Part shown: positions 8,091 through 17,256 of the stretch, piece by piece
How the letters are laid out: each line of letters begins with the position of its first letter
Numbering within the stretch: position 1 is the first letter of the stretch
NCBI GenBank assembly: GCA_017569305.1
Contig: CP069418.1
Coordinates: forward strand, 1,674,001-1,738,000
Length of the DNA stretch: 64,000 nucleotides
Direction: 5' to 3'
Source: Clostridiales bacterium FE2011
GTDB taxonomy: Bacteria; Bacillota; Clostridia; Christensenellales; Aristaeellaceae
Made by a program: the position numbers and the translations under genes
The notes under the pieces: generated by a model
The model's input: the letters and a program-made list of their open reading frames with translations, nothing else
What the model was told of the DNA's origin: nothing
The model's database searches: none

Positions 8091-9668
8091 TTAATCCACA
8101 ACAACCTTTTTCACTCTGTACACAACATATTTCATGATCACATTTACTGCAAGAATAACCAATGAGACAAATGCCGCACATTCCAGCTGCATTTGGCCCT
8201 CAAACTGTGTAATCATCAACGCAAGCGGTTTATTGGCAACAGTAGACAGAAAAGAAACCGCCGATATGGTCATCATACAGTTTACAAAGAAATAACTCAT
8301 CATTTCCAGAATGGTACCTCGCGCCTGCGGTAATAATACATCCTTTATAATACTCCATGTGCTGATTCCTAAAGTAGAACCAATATCCTCTAGATTCTCA
8401 TTAATCTTTCCAAAAGTATTATAAGCCATCAGATAAGGGGATGAAAAAAAGTGCATGGAATTAACAAGGAAAAGCATAGCCATAGTACCATATATAAAGC
8501 TTCCTTTAAAAAACATTACATAGGAAAGGCCAAGAACGATACCTGGAATGGCAAGAGATGTTATAGATATCAGATGTAAGATATAGGAAAGGCGTGTCTT
8601 CTTTCTTGCTGTCATATATGCATTGAAAACAGCCAGCACTGTTCCCAGAACAGAAACAACCAAAGCAATGATCAATGAATTTCTCAGGTAACTCAAAGCG
8701 CCCATATGAATGGCCTGGCACACATTGTCCATCGAAAAAACCATACTGATAGGATACTTTTCAACAAAACTCAACACAATAAAAGAACCAATCGGAAGGA
8801 ACATAAGAACAATAACCACAGAACAAATTGCCCGTGCAATATTATCCCTGATCTGACTTAATTTGATTCCATACGGTTTCCCGACATATGAGCTGTTTCC
8901 TTTATCTCTGTTCATCATATCAAGGATGCAAGCAATCAAAGCCGGTATGAGGAGGATCATGCCAATCACACTTCCCTTGCCGAAATCCAGCATGCCAATT
9001 ACATCCTGATACATCATTACAGGAAGTGTCATATATTTACCACCAACCATCAGCGGTACGCCATAGTCGGTTATGATCATCGTAAATGTTGCAAAAACAA
9101 CAGAAATGAGCGGTTTCCTTAAATAAGGCCATGTGATGGCCTTGAATTTATCAACCTGAGAAAGGCCCATAACAATTGCCGCCTCATATGGTGTACCATC
9201 TTCATATCGCAAAATATCATACAGCATAAGGTATGCAACAGGAAATGAATACATCACCGATCCTAATACTATACCCCAAAATCCGTAAATACCGCCCTGT
9301 ATCCCTAATAATCTGGAAAGCCACCCATTTGCCCCCAGAATGATAATTAATCCCATACCATGAGAAATAGATGGGATAAGCATTGGTACAGTTATTAATG
9401 TATTAAGAAATGTTTTATGTCGAACATTAGTCCTTGCAACACAGAATGCCAGCAGTCCGGCAAGTGTAATAGAAATCAGTGTTGATATTGAGGATGCGAT
9501 CAAAGACTGTCGCAATGCTTTAGCGAACTTGCGTGTTGTCATTACAGCCCATACATCAACAGATACCATATTGGAAAGCATCCTGATCAATGGCAATATA
9601 ATAGCAAAAAGCCAAAAAATACAAAGAAGTATTTTTAAAGCTGTAGAAGGAGTCCATTTTTTATGCAT
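8091..9668 (-). CDS. ABC transporter permease, fused two-domain iron/2-aminoethylphosphonate type
   Basis: 525 aa made of two tandem permease units of about six helices each. Each half has an EAA-type loop that docks the ATPase: YEAAIVMGLSQVDKFKAITW in the first half and ENLEDIGSTLGISTWSIIKD in the second. Fused permeases of this kind belong to the ferric-iron/thiamine/2-aminoethylphosphonate import family. ATG 9668 follows GGAGGAGG and overlaps the end of the ATPase gene by 8 nt, so the two are coupled. The phosphonate neighbours make a phosphonate or related small molecule the natural guess for substrate, but sequence alone cannot exclude iron or a polyamine-like cation. Confidence 0.85.
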   Translation of the reverse strand: MHKKWTPSTALKILLCIFWLFAIILPLIRMLSNMVSVDVWAVMTTRKFAKALRQSLIASSISTLISITLAGLLAFCVARTNVRHKTFLNTLITVPMLIPSISHGMGLIIILGANGWLSRLLGIQGGIYGFWGIVLGSVMYSFPVAYLMLYDILRYEDGTPYEAAIVMGLSQVDKFKAITWPYLRKPLISVVFATFTMIITDYGVPLMVGGKYMTLPVMMYQDVIGMLDFGKGSVIGMILLIPALIACILDMMNRDKGNSSYVGKPYGIKLSQIRDNIARAICSVVIVLMFLPIGSFIVLSFVEKYPISMVFSMDNVCQAIHMGALSYLRNSLIIALVVSVLGTVLAVFNAYMTARKKTRLSYILHLISITSLAIPGIVLGLSYVMFFKGSFIYGTMAMLFLVNSMHFFSSPYLMAYNTFGKINENLEDIGSTLGISTWSIIKDVLLPQARGTILEMMSYFFVNCMMTISAVSFLSTVANKPLALMITQFEGQMQLECAAFVSLVILAVNVIMKYVVYRVKKVVVD

Positions 9669-10455
9669 TTTGTCCTCCTCCATCTTTCCGTGCAAACTGA
9701 ATCAAAGAATCAATCTTGGTATTTATATTCTTAATTACAAACTTTTTGACATATTCATCTGCCGGATAATCAATAATGTTATGAGGTGTATCCAATTGAT
9801 GAATATAACCGGCATCCATGACCATAATGCGGTCAGACATTGCAAACGCCTCTTCCTGGTCATGGGTAATATAAATCATTGTGTTGCCAAATTTCTTCTG
9901 CAGATCTTTCAGCTCTCCGCGAAGGGCTAATCTGGTATCTACATCCAGTGCAGACATCGGTTCATCAAAAAGAATTACATCCGGGTTTAAAGCGAGTGTC
10001 CGTGCAATAGCCACTCTTTGCTGTTGCCCGCCCGAAAGCTGTCTTGGTTTCTTTTCAAGATGTTCTGCTAAACCTACAAGTTCAAGCATTTCTTTTGCTT
10101 TTGCAGTTGCTTTCTCTTTATTGTTATATTCAGCTTTTGTTGACGGACTTTTTCGGAGGGCATATTCTACATTTCCCAGCACAGTCATGTTTTCGAATAA
10201 TGCATAATTCTGAAACACGATGCCCATTTTTCGGTAAGCTGAGGGAGTATTGGTTATATCGATACCATCTTTCAGGATAATGCCCTGATCTGCTGATTCC
10301 AATCCAATAAGTATTCTCAGAATTGTGGTCTTGCCACAGCCAGATGGACCAAGAATAGACAAAAACTCTCCATCTTTCACAGTAAAGCTGACATTATGCA
10401 GGACACCAGTTCCATCAAAAGTCTTTGACAGATTCCTGATTTCAAGTTTATCCAT
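9661..10455 (-). CDS. ABC transporter ATP-binding protein
   Basis: 264 aa. Walker A GPSGCGKTT (36-44), Q-loop GIVFQNYALF, signature LSGGQQQR, Walker B VILFDEP and the His switch ITHD are all present, so it is an active importer ATPase of the iron/spermidine/phosphonate class. It ends with a short tail without the regulatory TOBE domain found in longer relatives. It lies between the substrate-binding protein gene (86 nt upstream, separated by a strong hairpin) and the permease gene, which it overlaps. Together the three genes form a complete importer inside a glycan biosynthesis operon. Confidence 0.93.
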   Translation of the reverse strand: MDKLEIRNLSKTFDGTGVLHNVSFTVKDGEFLSILGPSGCGKTTILRILIGLESADQGIILKDGIDITNTPSAYRKMGIVFQNYALFENMTVLGNVEYALRKSPSTKAEYNNKEKATAKAKEMLELVGLAEHLEKKPRQLSGGQQQRVAIARTLALNPDVILFDEPMSALDVDTRLALRGELKDLQKKFGNTMIYITHDQEEAFAMSDRIMVMDAGYIHQLDTPHNIIDYPADEYVKKFVIKNINTKIDSLIQFARKDGGGQNA

Positions 10456-10492
10456 ATTCCTGCTCCCATCTGTTTGATTTTCTAAAGCTTTC

Positions 10493-10520
10493 AGGGAGGA
10501 AGGAATACTCCTTCCTCCCT
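10493..10520. promoter_or_regulatory. intercistronic hairpin between binding-protein and ATPase genes
   Basis: Perfect 12-bp stem AGGGAGGAAGGA/TCCTTCCTCCCT with an ATAC loop and no T-run on either side. Hairpins at this place usually protect the upstream binding-protein mRNA from 3' decay, giving more binding protein than ATPase. One arm is also purine-rich like a Shine-Dalgarno site. Confidence 0.7.
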
Positions 10521-10541
10521 GTTAGTCTATTGATTTTCTGA

Positions 10542-11576
10542 TTAGTATTCCCAATTGTCCAGCAAGCGGCTCTTTTCTTCCGTGGTATTGTTATTCATAT
10601 CACCATAAGGTATATTTTTCGGATAATTCGCTATATTATTCACTTGATTTACAAAGACTTGTTCAGGATAATACAGCTCCTTATCTTCAAGCACCAACGT
10701 GGAATAGAAGAAATCAAACACATCCACAACTGCTTTCCGGTTCTGTTTTCCTTCAGGAATGGCATATCCATATAAGGAATAAGGTGAACCTTCTTCGAAG
10801 AACAGTATCTTCAAATTAGCCCCGTCATTAATGGCGGTTACAGCCTGAGCTGTCATTCCGAGTCCTACGGCTGCTTCTCCCTGGACAAGGGCATTCACCG
10901 GGCCGGAACCAGAAGAGGTATACTGAAGAATATTCTCATTGAGATTGTCGAAATATTCAAAGGCTTTTTCTTCACCCCAGGCATTGACAAGGTTTTTAAC
11001 AAACATGTATCCGGTTCCGGAAGATTTGGGACTAGGCATGGAAATAAGACCTTTAAACTCCGGTTTCAGAAGATCCTCATATGAAGTCGGTTCTTCAATT
11101 CCCTTTTCTGCCAACACATTCGGATTGACAATTACAGCACCTCCGTTGCGGGTTGCTGCCAGATAGTGAGCATCCTCAACTTTACAATCGTCCACATAGA
11201 CGGACTGATCATAGGCAGAAACATCTGCAAGATACTGTTTAACCAATCCGGCATAGCTGAAATCCAGATCGTAGAAAATATCCATATCCGTATCGGTGCC
11301 TTCCGCAGCCAACTTTGCTGCCAGGTTGCCGGTGGGCATATACTCAATTACGATTTCATAATCAGGAAATGTTTCAGTAAGTCGTTTCATGAAATATTCA
11401 TTCCGGTATTCCTCCGCGCCGGAATAAATGACGACTTTGTTGCTGCTTGTGTCCAGATTGTCTGCTTGGACAGGGGGCTCAAACTTTATACCGGAAACCG
11501 CTGTTTCAGCCATAGAACAGGACATCAATAGGAGTGCTGTCAGAAGTGCAAGCAAGATAGTGACAACTTTTTTCAT
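10542..11576 (-). CDS. ABC transporter substrate-binding lipoprotein
   Basis: 344 aa. A signal peptide of about 20 residues ends in the lipobox LLMSCS, so the mature protein is a membrane-anchored lipoprotein. The body has the type II periplasmic-binding fold of the ferric-iron/2-aminoethylphosphonate/thiamine family: VVIYSGAEEYRNEYFMKRL near the N-terminus and SSGTGYMFVKNLV in the middle. Start ATG 11576 is preceded by GGAGGG; the frame is open further upstream without a better site. It is the first gene of the importer trio. The ligand is not identifiable by eye; the two tyrosines typical of iron-binding relatives near the C-terminus are not evident, which is weakly against iron. Confidence 0.88.
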   Translation of the reverse strand: MKKVVTILLALLTALLLMSCSMAETAVSGIKFEPPVQADNLDTSSNKVVIYSGAEEYRNEYFMKRLTETFPDYEIVIEYMPTGNLAAKLAAEGTDTDMDIFYDLDFSYAGLVKQYLADVSAYDQSVYVDDCKVEDAHYLAATRNGGAVIVNPNVLAEKGIEEPTSYEDLLKPEFKGLISMPSPKSSGTGYMFVKNLVNAWGEEKAFEYFDNLNENILQYTSSGSGPVNALVQGEAAVGLGMTAQAVTAINDGANLKILFFEEGSPYSLYGYAIPEGKQNRKAVVDVFDFFYSTLVLEDKELYYPEQVFVNQVNNIANYPKNIPYGDMNNNTTEEKSRLLDNWEY

Positions 11577-11666
11577 AGTTTTTCCCTCCGAATGTTTTAT
11601 ATTGCATATGCTTTCCATCCTTACCGCACAGAAAACATATTCAATTCTTTCTGACAATACCGGAAA

Positions 11667-12560
11667 TCATACATCATATGTCTTGTCGATTGTTTTCAGT
11701 TCATTAAAGGTATCAATCTCAACAATATCTTCCTCTTTACATTCTCGAACTTCGACCTGATAATGATCCTTTCTGAATACTAATGGCACCTGTTCCCAAT
11801 ATCGATCCTTGCCTCCGGGAGATTGAAAAACATCCTGAATATCCTGTATCAGCCTGTATCCGTCTTTCTCATCCCAATAAGAAAAACCCACCATCTGATA
11901 AACATCATCGCCTTCAGCGCTTACAGTTTCTTCGTAAATAATACCATTCTTTGCACGAACAACCCAATCGTCTGAAAAAGGCTTTTTGATCCCAAGATAA
12001 TTAGAGGTGTAATGATACTTTTTAATGACCGCCGGATTCGAAAGTAACATATCCGCCTCCAACACATAAGCATTGGGAATGAGATATCTGGCTACAAGAG
12101 CGGAACTGATGTTGTTTGCCTCATTATACATAGGATTCTCAATAAACTTAATCATAGGATACTTATAAAGCAGCTGATCAAAAGTCTCTCCAAGATAACC
12201 TCTGACAATATATATATCCTGAATATCCGCAGCAAGACAAGCATCAATCAGACGATCTATGATACGAATTCCGTGAACTCTGACCAACGGTTTCGGTGTA
12301 TTAAAAGTTATGGGAATCATTCTGGTGCCAAAGCCAGCTGCCAGAAAAATTGCCCGCTTTACCTTGTACGGTTCCAAAGCTGAAATACCACTGTTTGTGA
12401 TAGCGCCATTGCTCACGTAACCTTTTTCATCTAATTCCCGTAAAGCGTCTGCAATCTCTTTTTCTGAATGTGATGTGCTTATCATCTCTGCAGACGAGAA
12501 TGGTTTACGTTCTCTCGCCATGGTTTCTAATATATCAAACTGTATTCTGGATAAAGCCAT
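11667..12560 (-). CDS. winged-helix/LicC-like CTP:phosphocholine-type cytidylyltransferase fusion
   Basis: 297 aa. Residues 1-65 look like a winged helix-turn-helix (IADALRELDEKGYVSNGAIT), and residues 68-297 are a nucleotidyltransferase with FLAAGFGTRMIPITFNTPKP (72-91), EADMLLSN and VGFSYWD. The last two match the LicC pattern (CTP:phosphocholine cytidylyltransferase). AGGAG lies 5 nt before ATG 12560. It could activate phosphocholine or a phosphonate analogue for the LicD enzymes of the same locus. The helix-turn-helix may bind DNA or merely stabilise the enzyme; similar HTH-fused LicC proteins are known in other gut bacteria. Confidence 0.8.
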   Translation of the reverse strand: MALSRIQFDILETMARERKPFSSAEMISTSHSEKEIADALRELDEKGYVSNGAITNSGISALEPYKVKRAIFLAAGFGTRMIPITFNTPKPLVRVHGIRIIDRLIDACLAADIQDIYIVRGYLGETFDQLLYKYPMIKFIENPMYNEANNISSALVARYLIPNAYVLEADMLLSNPAVIKKYHYTSNYLGIKKPFSDDWVVRAKNGIIYEETVSAEGDDVYQMVGFSYWDEKDGYRLIQDIQDVFQSPGGKDRYWEQVPLVFRKDHYQVEVRECKEEDIVEIDTFNELKTIDKTYDV

Positions 12561-12617
12561 CTTATCTCCTGCTTCCCATTAATCTATCTTCTTTTTTTCT
12601 GGTTTATACTTGCTATG

Positions 12618-14858
12618 TCAACGAAGAATCTGATGATATAGTTCATCAATATCTTCAACAGACAACTCCACAGGATTGTTTTTCAGTCTGATTACATTTA
12701 CCGAATGTGCCAGAATCCGGTACTGTTCCTCAGTAGGCTCTGGAATATCAAACTCCAACGCGTTTATCATGTTTTCCAAATACAAAGCGCCTTCTTCGGG
12801 ATTCCGACATCCAAGGCATTCCGATATCTGCTGAAAAACATCCCTGAGATAACCTTTTCCTCGTGGATCAACTGTTTTATCCAGATGCTTCAGCATATAA
12901 GGGAAAATCTTCCTAAGGCAAATAGCCACAGCATGTCCGTGCGCTAATCCGAAAAGACTGGTAAGTTTATAACTCATGGCATGAGCACTGGTAGTTTGGG
13001 AAATATTGATGGCTTTACCCGCCAGATAAGCTGCCTCCATCATCCCGCGATTGCCTTGCTTTTCATTGTTTAGATAAGCATCTTTATACTTAATCACAAG
13101 TTCAATCGCGGAGTGAGCATATTTACTGCTTTCTTCTGTACTGTTTATAGACCAGCTGCTTTCAATCGCATGACAGAGAGCATCCATCATGGTAGCCTTT
13201 CTCTGATACAATGGCAGGGAATCAAGCAAAGATACATCAAATAAAGTCAAAGCAGGAATACAACTTGAATCCGTAATGGAAAGCTTTTCTCCTTTCCGGT
13301 AAACAACCGCAAATCTCGTCGCCTCTGAACCCGTTCCAGCTGTTGTAGGAATGGCAATCAGCGGAATCTCATTGGGCACAATTTTCTGGTCCAGAAAATC
13401 CTCGTCATCCTTCATGTTAGCAAACAGTTTAATGCATTTGGCAACATCCATTGCGCTTCCGCCGCCAATAGCAATAATGCCGTCACAGCCGGATTCCTTA
13501 AAAAGCCGAACACCGTTAACCACAGATTCGTAAGCGGGATTGGGTTTGAAATCGCTGAAGTAGACGATTTGTGTGTTAAGCCTGTGAGGTAGTTGATAAA
13601 AGTATTCTTTCAGAGGAAAACGATTCAGAGAAGCACCATGAACCAGCATAATTTTATGTAATTCTTTACCGCGGATATATCCGTCCAGTTCTGCATAATT
13701 CGGCGATGCTTCCAAAACACGATGGTTTGCATAAAGACTATTTTCAATTTTACGATCGATGAACTCATATTTTTCATCATGTGTATAAGGATACTCAACA
13801 AGTTTTCCGCCATAGGTAGACAGAATGGCAATTACTTCCTCACGGATTTCTTTCTGATATCCCGTTTTCCAGTCGTCCCCGTGCACAACAATGTCTGGTT
13901 TTAGCTTAAGAAGATTCTTCTTATATGAAAGTGTGTCCTGATCCACAACCCGACTGACACCGACAATATTGCTCATCATTTCTTTACGATCCTCTGCTGA
14001 AAGAACAGAAGCCCGCCTGTATTGGGATATAGCCTCATCTGAAAGAATACCTACCGTTAGCTTTCCCAATTTACGAGCCTTTTTGATCAGGCGCATATGA
14101 CCCGCATGAATAATATCGGTGGCGAAACACATATATACGCTGCGGTTTTTAATTTCCTGCAGACGATTTTTCATCACTGCCAGATCTTCCGCTGTATCCA
14201 CCTCACCGCAGAGCATGTCCTTGCAATCATAAGGATAAATGCAGCAGTTCTCAGACACCTCATTGAAGGCATTTTCAGCATAACAGGATGTATTTCCTGA
14301 TTCACAGTATTCAATTATCTTATCCAGCCAAATCTGCCAATCCTTTCTGTCCAGTTTGTATAAAGGCTGAGCAGCCTCAGCGTCATTATAAAACTCAATA
14401 CCAACTTTCGTTATTTTACCGTTTTTTATAACAGCCTTGAAATCCTTTTCCGGAAGCGCAACTGTTGAACTAACGGCCATACAGCTTCCTTTATTGGCCA
14501 GAATATTTTCCAGAATCTCGCTGTCAACTACCAGATCTCCATGCATAAGCAGAATATCATCATCCAGATATTCCCTTGCCAGATAGATCGAATAGATATA
14601 ATTGGTATCTGCGAAACGGGGATTATTGCAATAGATAATATTAATCGGCAAATCCAAAGACTCACAATAGTTTACCAGAACCTGCTCAAACCGGCCGGTT
14701 GTCATAACTACTTCACGTATTCCCGCCTCATATAATTGATTGAGCTGTCTGCTGAGTAAAGTTTCCTGAGGAGAGATTTCGGTCATACATTTCGGATGTT
14801 CTGAAGCAAGAACACCCATTCGTGTTCCCATGCCTGAATTCAGAATCAACGCTTTCAT
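12618..14858 (-). CDS. three-domain fusion: nucleotidyltransferase, cytidylyltransferase, iron-dependent alcohol dehydrogenase (phosphonoacetaldehyde reductase-like)
   Basis: 746 aa. Residues 1-235 are a LicC/MobA-like nucleotidyltransferase (LILNSGMGTRMG). Residues 240-365 are a TagD/Fom1-like cytidylyltransferase with the HxGH signature HAGH (251-254). Residues 400-746 are an iron-containing alcohol dehydrogenase: GGGSAMD for NAD(P), TTAGTGSEAT, and metal ligands in DALCHA and FGLAHGHAV. In 2-hydroxyethylphosphonate pathways (FomC, PhpC) this dehydrogenase family reduces phosphonoacetaldehyde. The cytidylyltransferase domain could then make CMP-hydroxyethylphosphonate. ATG 14858 is used since GAGG lies 7 nt upstream; an in-frame TTG at 14864 is too close to it. 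It lies just downstream of the phosphonopyruvate decarboxylase gene. Confidence 0.86.
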   Translation of the reverse strand: MKALILNSGMGTRMGVLASEHPKCMTEISPQETLLSRQLNQLYEAGIREVVMTTGRFEQVLVNYCESLDLPINIIYCNNPRFADTNYIYSIYLAREYLDDDILLMHGDLVVDSEILENILANKGSCMAVSSTVALPEKDFKAVIKNGKITKVGIEFYNDAEAAQPLYKLDRKDWQIWLDKIIEYCESGNTSCYAENAFNEVSENCCIYPYDCKDMLCGEVDTAEDLAVMKNRLQEIKNRSVYMCFATDIIHAGHMRLIKKARKLGKLTVGILSDEAISQYRRASVLSAEDRKEMMSNIVGVSRVVDQDTLSYKKNLLKLKPDIVVHGDDWKTGYQKEIREEVIAILSTYGGKLVEYPYTHDEKYEFIDRKIENSLYANHRVLEASPNYAELDGYIRGKELHKIMLVHGASLNRFPLKEYFYQLPHRLNTQIVYFSDFKPNPAYESVVNGVRLFKESGCDGIIAIGGGSAMDVAKCIKLFANMKDDEDFLDQKIVPNEIPLIAIPTTAGTGSEATRFAVVYRKGEKLSITDSSCIPALTLFDVSLLDSLPLYQRKATMMDALCHAIESSWSINSTEESSKYAHSAIELVIKYKDAYLNNEKQGNRGMMEAAYLAGKAINISQTTSAHAMSYKLTSLFGLAHGHAVAICLRKIFPYMLKHLDKTVDPRGKGYLRDVFQQISECLGCRNPEEGALYLENMINALEFDIPEPTEEQYRILAHSVNVIRLKNNPVELSVEDIDELYHQILR

Positions 14859-14902
14859 TGCCAAACCTCGCTTATATTTTCTTTTACTCTACTTATTATG
14901 AT

Positions 14903-16024
14903 TTACAAAGTGGATAAATAAGTCATAAAGTTCTGCTTATTTTCCCGTGCTGTTGTTGTCGGCCTTCCCAGATCCTCTCTTGCCCCGATAGAGCAGGCTA
15001 CTTCAATCATGCTTAGTTCATTGCGTTCTTTTGCTGCTTGCAGTTCTTTATCAAGCTTTTCAAAACTATCCACCCTTACAGCATACGGATAACCGCAAGC
15101 CTTCGCAATACCCACCAGGTCAACACTGCCTGCCACTGTGGGCATTCCTCCGACAGTTTCATGGGCACCATTATTGATGACCACATGCACAAGATTCTTC
15201 GGTTTGTTTACCCCCATGACTGCCATAGCACCCATATGCATCAGTACAGCGCCGTCACCGTCCACACACCAGATCTTTTGTTCCGGCTTGTTGATAGCTA
15301 CTCCCAATGCAATAGAGGAACTATGGCCCATGGAACCAACCGTCAGGAAATCATATTTATGGCTCTGTCCGTTCGCTACTCTCGTTTCAAACAATTCCCG
15401 GCTGGCTTTGCCCGTAGTGCTGACAATCGGATCTTCTCCGCTCGCCTTAACAATATGCTGGATAATCTTCTCTCGCACCATGGTATTGTTGTTTTTGTAT
15501 TCCACTTTAGGTGCATTCGTCAGAGCACCCTTCCGAATTACAAAAGCAACATCCTTGCCGGTTGCCAGAACGGCCCTGAAGCTTTCCATTGCCTCCTCCA
15601 CTTCTTCATCCGTGGTATCCTTCCCAATGATGAAGGTAGCAATATCCATATCCTCCAGGAGCTTGATCGTTACTTCGCCCTGATAAATATGCTGCGGTTC
15701 ATCATGAATTCCCGGTTCGCCGCGCCATCCCACAATGAAAACCACCGGAATGGCGTATACCTTGTCATTCAGCAAACTAGCCACCGGATTGATGATATTA
15801 CCCTCACCGGAATTCTGCATATAGACAACCGGAACTTTTCCGGTCGCCAGATGATATCCGGCCGCCAGAGCAGTACAGTTGCCCTCATTTGCGGCAATGA
15901 TATGATGCTTCGGATCTATACCATAGGCTGCCATCAGATAATTGCACAGTGCTTTGAGCTGACTGTCCGGAACACCGGTATAGAAATCAGAGCCAATAAT
16001 TTTTACCAATTTCTCAACGTTCAT
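14903..16024 (-). CDS. ppd: phosphonopyruvate decarboxylase
   Basis: 373 aa, the length of known phosphonopyruvate decarboxylases rather than the longer acetolactate-synthase relatives. The thiamine-diphosphate enzyme signatures are clear: catalytic Glu47 in AANEGNC, the GIHDEPQH segment, and the cofactor motif DGDGAVLMHMG with a downstream NN. It converts 3-phosphonopyruvate to phosphonoacetaldehyde and CO2, the irreversible step that pulls the unfavourable PEP mutase reaction forward. The neighbouring genes on the same strand encode the reductase fusion (downstream) and an unassigned Rossmann protein (upstream). PEP mutase itself is 5.5 kb upstream in the same direction. Confidence 0.93.
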   Translation of the reverse strand: MNVEKLVKIIGSDFYTGVPDSQLKALCNYLMAAYGIDPKHHIIAANEGNCTALAAGYHLATGKVPVVYMQNSGEGNIINPVASLLNDKVYAIPVVFIVGWRGEPGIHDEPQHIYQGEVTIKLLEDMDIATFIIGKDTTDEEVEEAMESFRAVLATGKDVAFVIRKGALTNAPKVEYKNNNTMVREKIIQHIVKASGEDPIVSTTGKASRELFETRVANGQSHKYDFLTVGSMGHSSSIALGVAINKPEQKIWCVDGDGAVLMHMGAMAVMGVNKPKNLVHVVINNGAHETVGGMPTVAGSVDLVGIAKACGYPYAVRVDSFEKLDKELQAAKERNELSMIEVACSIGAREDLGRPTTTARENKQNFMTYLSTL

Positions 16025-16074
16025 ATTATTCTTCCAACTCCCAGACTTTCTATTGTTTTGAATTCATTCAGATA

Positions 16075-17256
16075 TTATTTCCCCAGCTGTGGTTTTATAA
16101 TCCTATCAATAATAAAGCTGGCAACATCCTCAATTTCCTCAAACGCAACTTTTTTGGGAAGTTCCACTCCGAAAGCCTTGTTGGCTTTAGCAATCAATTG
16201 GTCTGTGTAAAAAAGTGTTCCATCCCTGACATCTTCCACGCCATCCAAAAACATGGATGCTCTGTTTGCTCTGTTCATTTCCTCAAATGTGAAGACAGAT
16301 TCATCTATCCAGGCATCTGTCTTTCCATCCCGGCAACCAATCAATACAGGATAACCACCGATTTCACCAAAGACACCAGGAGAAAAAATTCTCTCTTCTT
16401 TTCCGGTACGGATGGCTGATATGATTGCATCAATAATCCGGTAATTACTCGAGGCGTTCATCATGTTCCGCTGTGCATCTACAGGCATCGGAATTTTACA
16501 GCGGCTGTAGATCTGCTGCTGATCCAATGTCTTTTCTTCTCCGTGATAATAAATCTTCAGCGGCAGCTCCACTCCCTCCGTCTGTCCTTCTTTGCTGATA
16601 CATACATCATGGAAATGACCTGCAGCAAAAGCAACATCTATATTCCAGAAGTCCTTCACATCAAGCATTTGGGCTGCGGCAAATTTAATACGAGGGATCA
16701 GATGATTCAGATTCCCGGAACCAAAGTCCGGATATGCTTTACCCGCGCTTTTCAACCATGGAATAACAGCATCAGAATATGATGTATTGATTACAACAGC
16801 ATCAGAGTCTGCTTTATTGCAGGCTTCCATAACATTTTTCGTAAAGCGGATAGAAAGAGGCGTCCAGATTCCGTAAGCACGTACATTGGTCCAGCTGATA
16901 CTTCCGTATTTCAATCCCGGATAAGCTCGGCTTGAATTCACAATAAAATCCGGCTTTTGCTTTTCTATGGCTGCCTGAATAGAAGCAATATCCTCAAGAT
17001 CCACACCATCCTGAATATCAACTCTTGTTTTGTTCCGACCACGAATCAGAGCAGCAACCCGAACTATATTCACGTTCTGCTCCATTTTGTCACGGTTCCG
17101 TCCAACAACAACTACTCTGATAGCTTCATCATTGCTTCCCACAAGATAATCCAGCAAATATGTACCAACGCTTCCCAGTCCAATAATCATCACGGTTATA
17201 GCCTGGTTTTTGATGTTTCTCTCAACCATTGCCAGTCTTGTCTGCAATGCCTTCAT
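16075..17256 (-). CDS. NAD(P)-binding Rossmann-fold oxidoreductase, unassigned
   Basis: 393 aa. An N-terminal Rossmann fold is visible: MIIGLGSVGTYLLDYL (GxGxxG) followed by VVVVGRN, then VDLEDIASIQAAIEKQKPDFIVNSSRAYPG, which resembles saccharopine-dehydrogenase or malate-dehydrogenase-like proteins. The C-terminal half is a large alpha/beta region without a motif I recognise. The substrate is unknown. Its ATG overlaps the stop of the upstream nucleotidyltransferase-like gene by one base, with GGAGGG inside that gene, so the two are translationally coupled and probably act in one pathway. A role in making a second LicD-transferred group, analogous to TarI/TarJ pairs, is speculative. Confidence 0.6.
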   Translation of the reverse strand: MKALQTRLAMVERNIKNQAITVMIIGLGSVGTYLLDYLVGSNDEAIRVVVVGRNRDKMEQNVNIVRVAALIRGRNKTRVDIQDGVDLEDIASIQAAIEKQKPDFIVNSSRAYPGLKYGSISWTNVRAYGIWTPLSIRFTKNVMEACNKADSDAVVINTSYSDAVIPWLKSAGKAYPDFGSGNLNHLIPRIKFAAAQMLDVKDFWNIDVAFAAGHFHDVCISKEGQTEGVELPLKIYYHGEEKTLDQQQIYSRCKIPMPVDAQRNMMNASSNYRIIDAIISAIRTGKEERIFSPGVFGEIGGYPVLIGCRDGKTDAWIDESVFTFEEMNRANRASMFLDGVEDVRDGTLFYTDQLIAKANKAFGVELPKKVAFEEIEDVASFIIDRIIKPQLGK

